Below, one piece after another: positions 36,002-43,613 of a stretch of DNA of 64,000 nt; the stretch's first letter is position 1, and each line of letters starts with the position of its first letter. The notes beneath the pieces are model-generated. The model saw nothing but the letters and a program-made list of their open reading frames with translations. It ran no database searches and was not told the DNA's origin. The stretch spans positions 124,001-188,000 of the forward strand of contig NZ_PYOC01000004.1 in the NCBI RefSeq assembly GCF_003026215.1, written 5' to 3'. This stretch comes from Photobacterium indicum. Lineage in GTDB: Bacteria; Pseudomonadota; Gammaproteobacteria; Enterobacterales; Vibrionaceae. The position numbers were made by a program, and so were the translations under genes.

Positions 36002-36766
36002 TTGGCTGGAAAAAAATGTTTTTAGAGCACCGTTTACTAATCGAACTAATAACAGTATTAAAATAGCTAATAAGATATGAATTTCTGTTGAGAGAACAAC
36101 AGAAACAATACCAATGAACAAAACAAGGTAAAAAATACTCGAAAGAGCATTAATAAATTGCTTTTTATCAATATTAAGTTTCTTGAGTAATCTGGTGTCA
36201 TGATTTGAAAAAACCCAGTACTCAATAATGATAAAATAAACGCAGATCACAGCCGTGAAATAAAGCGCATAGTGTACATTAAGAATAAACATTAACGCTG
36301 TAATTAAAACAATAAGTATCACATCGGCTATAATCTGACAATAAGCAGCATATGTTCGTATTACAATCCTTGTTGATAGTGCCTTGCCATTAAATTGATA
36401 CGGTTTTTTTTCAATCCTCTGTTGCTGTCTACTAATTAATTTCCCTTTATAAATCTGAACCCACGTATTTATTAAGTACAATACAATTACTATCATCATC
36501 ATTGTAGTGATATAAGTTGAACGCCCAACTTTCATTTCAATTTGTTCTAAGAAATCAATATTTTTAGAACCAGACAAAACGAATAGTAATTTAAGAGGAA
36601 TAAACATTACAATCATATTAAGAAATTTACTACAAAACATGGTTGCGCAGACACGAAAAACTTCGATGTCCACGTCTTGTTTAAAGAAGGGAAACAATTG
36701 TTTGATCGTGGTAAAGAAACCAAACAGTCGTTTATTTACTGTTAATAACTTTTGTTTTATCTTCAT
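35972..36766 (-). CDS. Hypothetical polytopic membrane protein of the glycerol-phosphate polysaccharide island
   Basis: About 264 residues from the ATG at 36766; an in-frame GTG at 36811 would add 15. Neither start has a good ribosome-binding site. Five or six hydrophobic segments are visible (e.g. MIVMFIPLKLLFVL, YITTMMMIVIVLYLIN, ADVILIVLITALMFIL, YALYFTAVICVYFIII, FYLVLFIGIVSVVLS). Their spacing and the KxL-R-Q-Q-Q-R-I-like cytoplasmic segment are reminiscent of an ABC-exporter membrane domain, but no ATPase is attached or nearby. Function is unknown and export of the polymer is one possibility. It overlaps the 3' end of the upstream gene and of the convergent gene. Confidence 0.5.
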   Translation of the reverse strand: MKIKQKLLTVNKRLFGFFTTIKQLFPFFKQDVDIEVFRVCATMFCSKFLNMIVMFIPLKLLFVLSGSKNIDFLEQIEMKVGRSTYITTMMMIVIVLYLINTWVQIYKGKLISRQQQRIEKKPYQFNGKALSTRIVIRTYAAYCQIIADVILIVLITALMFILNVHYALYFTAVICVYFIIIEYWVFSNHDTRLLKKLNIDKKQFINALSSIFYLVLFIGIVSVVLSTEIHILLAILILLLVRLVNGALKTFFSSQLIIRQHYLS

Positions 36767-38627
36767 TGAAAACACGATATAGCTCAGTAGATATATAATT
36801 AACGACTTCACACTTAGTTAAATGCGACATAGATGGAACATAATGAATATTACTAAACCATAAATCCTTATGGCTTTCACTAACGCGATACGATACACCA
36901 TGACTATTTGTTAATGCATACGTTGGTGTACCAGCTAAACCCGCCAATTCCAAGACTGTTGTGCCTGCACTGACAATTACATCAAGTCCCTGCATAACAT
37001 TAATTACACTATAAAAATCGTTATAATGATCGATATTGATATTATGTATTTTAATGTTATGCTTTTCTTCTAGTTCATTAAGCTCAACCGCACAATCACC
37101 ATACTGTAAATTAACAAAAATGACACCCTCTAGTTTTAATAACGACATCAATTGCTCAATAGTGAAATAATGCTCATTACGACTGGTTGTCATAATAGAA
37201 CTACGCCAGCTAATCCCAACTAATTTACATCCAGTTTTTTGTAATTCATTAATTTCATTCTTTAAAGCGATATCCTTAACACAAGCTACTGGTGGTTGAA
37301 TATATTTTTGCTCTGCTGATAGATAAATTTCAATTTGTTCAGATAATAAATCCGTCAGCATAGAAATCGAGTCGTAGCGTTCAATTGAATCAAATAGAGC
37401 ATTATCCATCAAGTGATGAAGTTTTTTGTGGGGTAAAGCATCATAGATAGATGCGCACTCATTATTCACACGGCGAGTTCGATTCACAGGTAAAAAATTG
37501 ACAGCTGGGTATAATTCACAGAGAATTTTATGCAATCGAGGTTCGCAAGTAATAGTAATATTCGAATTCTTACGGACTAAAATATTATAGACCTGCGAGA
37601 AGCGAATTTCATCACCAGGCCCCCAACTAGCAAAAACTAACGGTTGATGGGCTTTTTCAATTACTGATGTTAGCTGAGTATACTGACTAGGAAAAACCAG
37701 AGATAGTACTTGTGCAAGGTTCTGACGTCGGTAAGTAGCGTAAGCTTTAACGAGATCACCTTTCGCAAACCAATAGTGCCTTTCCAATTTATTGTTAATA
37801 ATATGTGGATTAATGGCTTTAGAAAGTGTTTTTTGATTATTAAAAAAAGTCTTATCTGCTATATCAAACAATGCCTTCGCATTATCAAGTAAGCCCTCTC
37901 GTGTATAGGCGTCATAAATACGCTCGAATGTTTTGACATCATAAGAGGCATAGTCTTTGTTTCTTTCATGAATTTTAATAAGTACTGATGGCATATTTAG
38001 CGCACTTAACAACGCTATATATTGTTTTACATTTAACTTAGACACAAAGTAGGATTTTTTAACCAGCTTTCTCATATAGGTTTCTTCGCCGTCCTTTAAC
38101 AACAAATAGCCAAATTCAAGAGGTGATAACAATTTTGACCGTAGTGTCATATTCCTAAGATATAAGTTAATATCGGCTTTATCAGGGTAACCTTCAATGA
38201 TAATTGCTGTTGTAATATCATTAATAGCAATCGGATGTAAATAGACGGCTTTACCTAAATAGTACTTTGATAACTCTGTCCCTTTAGTAACTAATCCAGC
38301 CCAACTTAAATATTTAGTTTTATTCAAATGAATAATAATATGGATATTTTTTACGAGCAGAATAATATACTCAGAATAATCTTTTTTATAATACAACTGA
38401 TCTAGCTGACTAAATAGATTAGCTCGACGTAAGTCTATAAATGCTTCCCATACAGCGTTGAATGAAACACAATATTTAGGTTTGTACTCAGTTGATAAAA
38501 TTTGAATAAGATGTTCTTCGTCGATTACCTTTTCAACAAAGTTATATCGTCCAGCGATACTATATTGAATGGCCGTCCGATACAGGCGGTTAGCAGTCTT
38601 TTTCATCAAGTTATGAATTTTTTTCAT
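36732..38627 (-). CDS. Large two-part protein with C-terminal GT9-like glycosyltransferase domain (paralogue 1)
   Basis: A 631-residue soluble protein. The N-terminal ~310 residues are helical and TPR/HAT-like without a clear family. The C-terminal half begins PLVFASWGPGDEIRFSQVYN and NITITCEPRLHKILCELYP. It continues with KLVGISWRSSIMTTSRNEHYFT and FVNLQYGDC, and ends with GLDVIVSAGTTVLELAGLAGTPTYAL. That layout resembles GT9 (heptosyltransferase-like) GT-B domains. The same C-terminal motifs occur in the protein at 43588-45423. Its start overlaps the upstream TagB-like gene by 17 nt. A sugar-transfer role in the second island is likely but not proven. Confidence 0.6.
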   Translation of the reverse strand: MKKIHNLMKKTANRLYRTAIQYSIAGRYNFVEKVIDEEHLIQILSTEYKPKYCVSFNAVWEAFIDLRRANLFSQLDQLYYKKDYSEYIILLVKNIHIIIHLNKTKYLSWAGLVTKGTELSKYYLGKAVYLHPIAINDITTAIIIEGYPDKADINLYLRNMTLRSKLLSPLEFGYLLLKDGEETYMRKLVKKSYFVSKLNVKQYIALLSALNMPSVLIKIHERNKDYASYDVKTFERIYDAYTREGLLDNAKALFDIADKTFFNNQKTLSKAINPHIINNKLERHYWFAKGDLVKAYATYRRQNLAQVLSLVFPSQYTQLTSVIEKAHQPLVFASWGPGDEIRFSQVYNILVRKNSNITITCEPRLHKILCELYPAVNFLPVNRTRRVNNECASIYDALPHKKLHHLMDNALFDSIERYDSISMLTDLLSEQIEIYLSAEQKYIQPPVACVKDIALKNEINELQKTGCKLVGISWRSSIMTTSRNEHYFTIEQLMSLLKLEGVIFVNLQYGDCAVELNELEEKHNIKIHNINIDHYNDFYSVINVMQGLDVIVSAGTTVLELAGLAGTPTYALTNSHGVSYRVSESHKDLWFSNIHYVPSMSHLTKCEVVNYISTELYRVFNEDKTKVINSK

Positions 38628-39729
38628 CTAAAATGGCCTCGACAAATCGTTTCGTATTATTATTATCGCGGTATTTAAAAAAGAGAGCTGAACCTTTCGG
38701 TGAGTTGTTGCCCATCGAAGCCATAGATTGATTCAAAGCCATCAAGAGATGATTAAAATCATAAGATATATCACCAGGGAAAACCGTATTCAGTGGATAT
38801 ATCATACCTCGCTCACCGTCATATAATTGCGCATCATAAAGGTACAAACAAATATTTGATGAAATGATGGAATAATCAAGCCAGACACTCGAATAGTCAG
38901 TGATCAAAATATTAGTATGTTTTAAGACCGTATTCGTAACATTATATTCTTTCAAATCGAGGAGTAACCCTTCAGCTTCTAATAAGGGAAAGGGCTGAAG
39001 GCGACTAAATTTATGCGGCCTAACGCCTAAAACAGCATTATTCGCTTTAAGGAAGTCTAACAGTTGGCATTCATTAGGTTCAGAAAAGCCCGTAATTTCA
39101 TTATTTTCATGCCAAGAACCACGATAGGTTGGCATCCATGAGACAAGCTTTCTTCCTTGTAATTGCTCAATAAGCAGTGCTTCTTGTGCGTCCTCATACC
39201 ATTCTAACTGACCTTGAAATATCAAATCATTACGAGGGAGTCCAGAAAGAATGCACCGACTAGGTGGTACTTGAAAACAAGCCGACATAACAGCCATATC
39301 CAACATAGAAGAACAAACTAAACCGTTTAGATTTTTTGATTCAAAGTCCAGAAAGCTCTCTTTGAATCGCTTATCGTCAAAATGACGAATTGTTTTTAAT
39401 GGGATACCATGCCAGACATTATAAATTTTCCTTTTATTATTCGTTAAAAACCGAGGTATTGCGTGATCGACAATCAAGTAATAAGCCGTAAAAAACGAAA
39501 TTAATGCTTTTAGTCGATTGCGTATGGATAACTTATGCTTACCTTTTATGATAATTACTTCAAATTCAGGATGGTAAGCTTTCAAATACGCTTCAACACA
39601 AATTAGATTAGCATCTAAAATACCTGTTGAAGCATAAAGCACAACCCTCTTTTTATTTTTTTTAAATAAAGGATCAACAAGTGATCTAATTAGTTTAAAT
39701 ATTACTTTTTTGTATTTGCGCTTTAACAT
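38611..39729 (-). CDS. CDP-glycerol glycerophosphotransferase family protein (TagB-like) 2
   Basis: A 372-residue PF04464-type enzyme with VLYASTGILDANLICVEAYL near the start and YNVWHGIPLKTIRHFDDKRF (catalytic His block). LVSWMPTYRGSWHEN, LGVRPHKFSRLQPF and ILITDYSSVWLDYSIIS follow. It probably adds or polymerises glycerol-phosphate on an undecaprenyl-linked acceptor at the inner face of the membrane. It shares one base with tagD (39729) and overlaps the downstream GT9-like gene, forming a compact tagD-tagB-GT block. Confidence 0.85.
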   Translation of the reverse strand: MLKRKYKKVIFKLIRSLVDPLFKKNKKRVVLYASTGILDANLICVEAYLKAYHPEFEVIIIKGKHKLSIRNRLKALISFFTAYYLIVDHAIPRFLTNNKRKIYNVWHGIPLKTIRHFDDKRFKESFLDFESKNLNGLVCSSMLDMAVMSACFQVPPSRCILSGLPRNDLIFQGQLEWYEDAQEALLIEQLQGRKLVSWMPTYRGSWHENNEITGFSEPNECQLLDFLKANNAVLGVRPHKFSRLQPFPLLEAEGLLLDLKEYNVTNTVLKHTNILITDYSSVWLDYSIISSNICLYLYDAQLYDGERGMIYPLNTVFPGDISYDFNHLLMALNQSMASMGNNSPKGSALFFKYRDNNNTKRFVEAILDEKNS

Positions 39730-40124
39730 TAAAACTTCTTAGCAATTTCAATTATTTCTGTTGTCGAGATCGATGGCGTTCTTGGAAAGTAAACAACATC
39801 ACAGATATCATTAAATTCATCAAAACGCCCTTTCCAATCATCTCCCATCGCTAGCACATCGCCACGATAAAATTCAATATATTCACGTTTTTTTTCAAGA
39901 GAGTGCTCAATAAACACTTCGTCAACAAACTTAAGGGATTGAACGATTTTCAATCGACTTGCTTGATCGTAAATGGGGTAGCGCTGCTTTTTACTAAAAT
40001 TAAGTTCATCGCTAGATACACCAACAATTAATGTATCGCCTAATGATGCACAACGCTCTAAAATATTGATATGACCAATATGAAACACATCAAATGTGCC
40101 AAATGTAATAACTCGCTTAGACAC
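39729..40124 (-). CDS. tagD: TagD, glycerol-3-phosphate cytidylyltransferase
   Basis: Makes CDP-glycerol from CTP and glycerol-3-phosphate for the three TagB/F-type enzymes of this island. The protein has RVITFGTFDVFHIGHINILERC with the HxGH nucleotide-binding motif, then GDDWKGRFDEF and PSISTTEI (the ISTT block), all diagnostic of TagD. An upstream ATG at 40136 is in frame, but it is part of the ribosome-binding stretch ATGAGG located 6 nt before GTG at 40124. The GTG start gives the usual N-terminus (131 residues). The IS copy 2 lies 92 nt upstream. Confidence 0.9.
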   Translation of the reverse strand: MSKRVITFGTFDVFHIGHINILERCASLGDTLIVGVSSDELNFSKKQRYPIYDQASRLKIVQSLKFVDEVFIEHSLEKKREYIEFYRGDVLAMGDDWKGRFDEFNDICDVVYFPRTPSISTTEIIEIAKKF

Positions 40125-40176
40125 AACTAACCTCATTTCAGTGGTAATTATAATGATAGAATCAATTCGAAGTATA

Positions 40177-41318
40177 TCACAACTCTAAGACTTTCCAATC
40201 TGAGTATCTATAAAGCAGGGCAAGATTACGAAGCTCCTTGCTCCATAAGGCTCCAGATAGGTAGCTATTATTTCTACCTGCCCATGTTCGCTTTCTTTTT
40301 AAACCCGCTTTAAAGGTTTTATCTGCATTTAATAGATTTAATGCAATATGACGAATTGCAGCAAAGTTTTCACCCGCTTCATCTCGCCTTATTCTGCATG
40401 CATCTTCATTCATGCCAACATCCAGTTTCCAATGCAATTGAACCTCAATCGACCAATGTGAGCGGCTGGATTCAAGCAACGTTTTTGCATCTAGTTTCTT
40501 AGAGCTAATGTAATATCGAATCGATATGTCCTCTGCGGGAATATCTCCAACTTGCCTAATAGATGCAACGATACCCATTACTTTTAATTCTGGCCAATCA
40601 TAAGCAATATCACCCAGTACCGATAAATCTTCATTAACTAACGCTACGCGGGTTTCTTTACGACCATGCCCTTCTTCCTGAGTACTGTATGAGCTTCCTT
40701 CGAAGTTTTGCAGCATCTCCATTCTAAAGTAGTCATTAAAGGCTTTCTCTAAGCGCTTTTGATTACCTTTTACCGCCAATAAATAATCTGCACCTTTGCC
40801 AACGATGGTCTTAGCTATATCACGCTGACAGCCCATCGCATCAATAGTGACAAGGCATCCACGTATGTCGAGTAGCTTCAGAAGCTCAGGTATAGCAGTG
40901 ATTTCATTCGATTTATCTGATGTTTTGACCTGCCCAATAACCACTTGATTTGCAGCACATGTGGATTGCGCCTTGACGCCTTCCTTTGTCATAAGTGCCA
41001 CGCAGAGTTTTACCATCAATCGCAATGACATCACCGTCAGTCGCTTGGTGACAGTCCCCCATCCACAGAGCAAAGCACTCTTGCATCTGTTTGGCTAATA
41101 GTGCAATGGACGGGAATGCCACTCTCAAAATCGCCATATTGCTTGAGCCAATCAAGGTGGTCTTCACCAAAATCTTGTATTTCTTCCCAACCATCAGCAC
41201 CACCAATAACAGCAACAATCGACAAAAATATAATGTCTGTCAATTTGTTTTCTATTTTCCACTGTTGCCGTGGGTCTTTGATTATTGAAATATGCTCCAA
41301 AAGGCTAAGTCCGTTCAT
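40177..41318 (-). pseudogene. ISAs1-type transposase, broken by two small deletions (copy 2)
   Basis: The frame begins [20 protein letters not shown] at 41318. It shifts after HCTISQ-like sequence, where about 23 bp are missing relative to copy 1 (near 41095), and shifts again near 40960, where 14 bp are missing between GCAC repeats. The longest intact part carries LVTIDAMGCQRDIAK, HSWSIEVQLHWKLDVG and NEDACRIRRDEAGEN, the DDE-type ISAs1 core and C-terminus. The reading frame passes through the left inverted repeat and ends at 40177 in flanking DNA. It is not expected to encode an active transposase. Confidence 0.9.
40206..40215. repeat. Target-site duplication, left copy (IS copy 2)
   Basis: ATCTATAAAG is found directly next to the left IS end. 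The identical 10 bp lie at 41485-41494 next to the right end. A 10-bp duplication is within the usual ISAs1 range. Confidence 0.9.
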
Positions 41319-41484
41319 GAATGATATCCATATACCGAAAGATAAGTATATGATCACAGCTGATATAGATCGTCAAATTGATCCTAATTGGGATTGCAGT
41401 TTTGTGCAGTAAACGGTAGTTTTAATTAAATTTCAACAGTGATTAAGCCCTTTCAGAATAAGGGTTCTTCATGATCTTGCCCTG
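40216..41484 (-). mobile_element. ISAs1-family (H-repeat-associated) insertion sequence, copy 2
   Basis: 1269 bp with terminal inverted repeats CAGGGCAAGATTACGAAG and CAGGGCAAGATCATGAAG, and a perfect 10-bp target duplication ATCTATAAAG on both sides. This precisely defines the insertion, which lies between tagD and the second cytidylyltransferase gene inside a same-strand run. It is nearly identical to copy 1 at 13950-15163, so the two are probably from the same lineage. Both have disabling internal changes, but different ones. Confidence 0.95.
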
Positions 41485-41494
41485 ATCTATAAAG
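41485..41494. repeat. Target-site duplication, right copy (IS copy 2)
   Basis: ATCTATAAAG, identical to 40206-40215, immediately beyond the right inverted repeat. Confidence 0.9.
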
Positions 41495-41638
41495 CATATG
41501 AAGTTATAAAATCAAGAACATTCGTCAATAATTAGTGATTAGTACTTTATACCAAATCCTACCTCAAATAGTTTAAGTTATCATCTTGCTTCTTAAAATA
41601 AAGGCTCTTTAATACTCCTTCAATACATGTGATAATAT

Positions 41639-42313
41639 TTAACATTCATCTTCGTTTTTTGCTATAAATCTAGCATAGTCAAGATCCTGAGGAGTATTAA
41701 TATCACACAACTCTTCTTCTGGCATAATAAATAGCATTGGTTTCCCCCCAAAGAAATAGCTATTTTCTTTCATTTGTTCATATGGTTGAATAAATATCCC
41801 TCCATCCTGATAATAATGAGGTTCTAACTCTGATGCTAAAGTATGTCTTTCTGCATATGGATTATAATTTAATACCTTATGATTTTTATCCCAAAGGTGC
41901 TCCTTTAAAATACCGACTGATAATAATGAGTCACAACTATCATTCAATAAAAATGTCTTTATTGCTTTATCATATGTTTTCCCAGTTATAAAAGGATTTG
42001 TACAGTGAGCCCAGACGACTATATCAGTTTCTATTAATGACATCATATTGCCAATCATGAAATTAGCGCTTGATAAAGTTTCATCACAAGCTATATTTGG
42101 CCTAGTAACTACTTCAGCCCCAAAATTAATTGCTTCCTCTTTGATCAAATCACTCTCTGTTCCAACAATTATTCGGTCAATAATTGTTGATTTTTTTAAC
42201 TGTTCAATTTTTCTACCTAATAGACTAATTCCATTGATCTCTTGAAGTGCCTTATTTTTCACACGAACACTTCCGCCCCTTGCTACTATTACTGCTGTTA
42301 TTTCTTTTTTCAT
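41639..42313 (-). CDS. CMP-sugar (acylneuraminate-type) cytidylyltransferase, second copy besides PseF
   Basis: A 224-residue nucleotidyltransferase of the NeuA/KdsB-like fold. The N-terminal ITAVIVARGGSVRVKNKAL matches the A-R-x-G-S-x-R-x-x-K-N CTP-binding loop, and IVGTESDLIKEEAINFGAEVV and VVWAHCTNPFI follow. It probably activates a nonulosonic acid or another sugar, or has been recruited to a different nucleotide donor. PseF (48076-48756) already supplies CMP-pseudaminic acid, so this copy may serve another acidic sugar, although no second synthase (NeuB/LegI-like) is in the window. The TSD-flanked IS follows downstream. Confidence 0.75.
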   Translation of the reverse strand: MKKEITAVIVARGGSVRVKNKALQEINGISLLGRKIEQLKKSTIIDRIIVGTESDLIKEEAINFGAEVVTRPNIACDETLSSANFMIGNMMSLIETDIVVWAHCTNPFITGKTYDKAIKTFLLNDSCDSLLSVGILKEHLWDKNHKVLNYNPYAERHTLASELEPHYYQDGGIFIQPYEQMKENSYFFGGKPMLFIMPEEELCDINTPQDLDYARFIAKNEDEC

Positions 42314-42638
42314 TTAAACCTCTAGAACATATGAAATGCTAAAATTTTTAAGCCTTGGCCAACAAAAAAATAACGACTGACTCCGAAGACCTTTGTATTG
42401 TATGTATAGAGACTGCTAGGTTTTATTTCTTCAAGATTTTTCAGTTTAAACAGCAAATTAAGTACTTATCTGCATTAACTACTTTTGATGTTACATGACA
42501 GTCGCAAAAAAACATCGCAACCTCATTTTAACTAATACAATTAGTCATCTCTTATTATACTGTAATGTAGCTTGAGTGAAACAAACCAAATAGACATGAT
42601 CTTCATTTTTTTAAGGTCGTTGTATAGATTAACCTCTT
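42314..42638. other. Intergenic region between the sialyltransferase-like and cytidylyltransferase genes
   Basis: This 325-bp AT-rich stretch has no coding region that I can support. It could carry a promoter for the cytidylyltransferase gene, since the run of overlapping genes is broken here. No strong -35/-10 pair or terminator hairpin is evident. Confidence 0.35.
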
Positions 42639-43613
42639 CTATACGTCATGATTTAAGGCAATATGGGAGTGAATGATCTTTGATTTATTGAAGTTTTTTT
42701 CTAATATATGTATGTATTTATACACTCCCAACTTTATCAAGTTATCAAAGTACCAATCACCTTTAAAATTATTTCTATCAACTAAACGTTTTGATATTAT
42801 ATAATTTGAAACCAAATCATGGACTGATAATGAAGATAAGTATTCATCAACACTGGAGAGTGTTGTTTTATAATGTTTCGAATGTAGAGGGAATCGCGTA
42901 TAAAAATCAATTTTTGTTATATATATATCTTTAACGCCATAACAAGTTAAATCATACAGGGTTCTTGGAAGAGCTAATAATGGAGTGGATATTTGCATAA
43001 TAAAAGGATTTAAAGGCAATATTTTATTGAGTATCTCTGGATGAATATCTTTAGTTTGTTTAACATAGTTACCGTTAATAATAGCAAAATGTAAAACCCC
43101 AGACTCAATTAGCTTTACTATTTCATTCTTATTATTCCTAAAAAACTCACCAGAATAATAAGAAACATTTGTATCTTCTTCACCTAAACAATTAAACCTA
43201 ATTATTACATCTGCATCTACTTTATATTGTTTTCCAGACGAAGGTCCAATAATTAATACTCGCTTCCCTTCTAGATAATCAGAATAGGCATTTCTAATCA
43301 TTACATTATTTTTATCACAGACACCAATACCAGCTAAGTTATTTAAAATTACATCATGTGCATTTTTTTTATTGTCATCTTTCAATAACTTTAAATGTTT
43401 ATTTACATTCAACTGGTCGATAAATGAAAAATCTGATTTATAGAGTTCTACTTTTAATAAAGAAATTAGATCTATATTATTTTTAATAGCCCCCTCAGTA
43501 ATGTATTGTTTTTTTCGTTGATAAGCTTCAAAAAATTTGACCTGTAGGATCAGTTTTTTTAAATTTTCACTTTCATTTTCTTCTAAATTATAATTTGTCA
43601 TATTCAACTTCAA
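42639..43613 (-). CDS. Putative sialyltransferase-like (GT29/GT42-like) glycosyltransferase
   Basis: A 324-residue protein that I cannot firmly name. After a polar helical N-terminus, GKRVLIIGPSSGKQYKVDAD and VIIRFNCLGEE (about residues 115-145) match the nucleotide-binding GxGxS...D-x-V-I-R-x-N pattern of GT29/GT42-type sialyltransferase folds, which use CMP donors. The C-terminus has DLVSNYIISKRLVDRNNFKGDWYFDNL followed by a YIHILEKNF end, which also fits a small GT-A-like enzyme. In a pseudaminic acid locus it is a candidate CMP-Pse transferase. Its start overlaps the upstream gene by 26 nt. Confidence 0.5.
   Translation of the reverse strand: MKLNMTNYNLEENESENLKKLILQVKFFEAYQRKKQYITEGAIKNNIDLISLLKVELYKSDFSFIDQLNVNKHLKLLKDDNKKNAHDVILNNLAGIGVCDKNNVMIRNAYSDYLEGKRVLIIGPSSGKQYKVDADVIIRFNCLGEEDTNVSYYSGEFFRNNKNEIVKLIESGVLHFAIINGNYVKQTKDIHPEILNKILPLNPFIMQISTPLLALPRTLYDLTCYGVKDIYITKIDFYTRFPLHSKHYKTTLSSVDEYLSSLSVHDLVSNYIISKRLVDRNNFKGDWYFDNLIKLGVYKYIHILEKNFNKSKIIHSHIALNHDV

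Noticed and set aside
40124-40136. ATG at 40136 as the tagD start
   Set aside because: ATGAGG reads better as the ribosome-binding stretch for GTG at 40124, which gives the normal TagD N-terminus.
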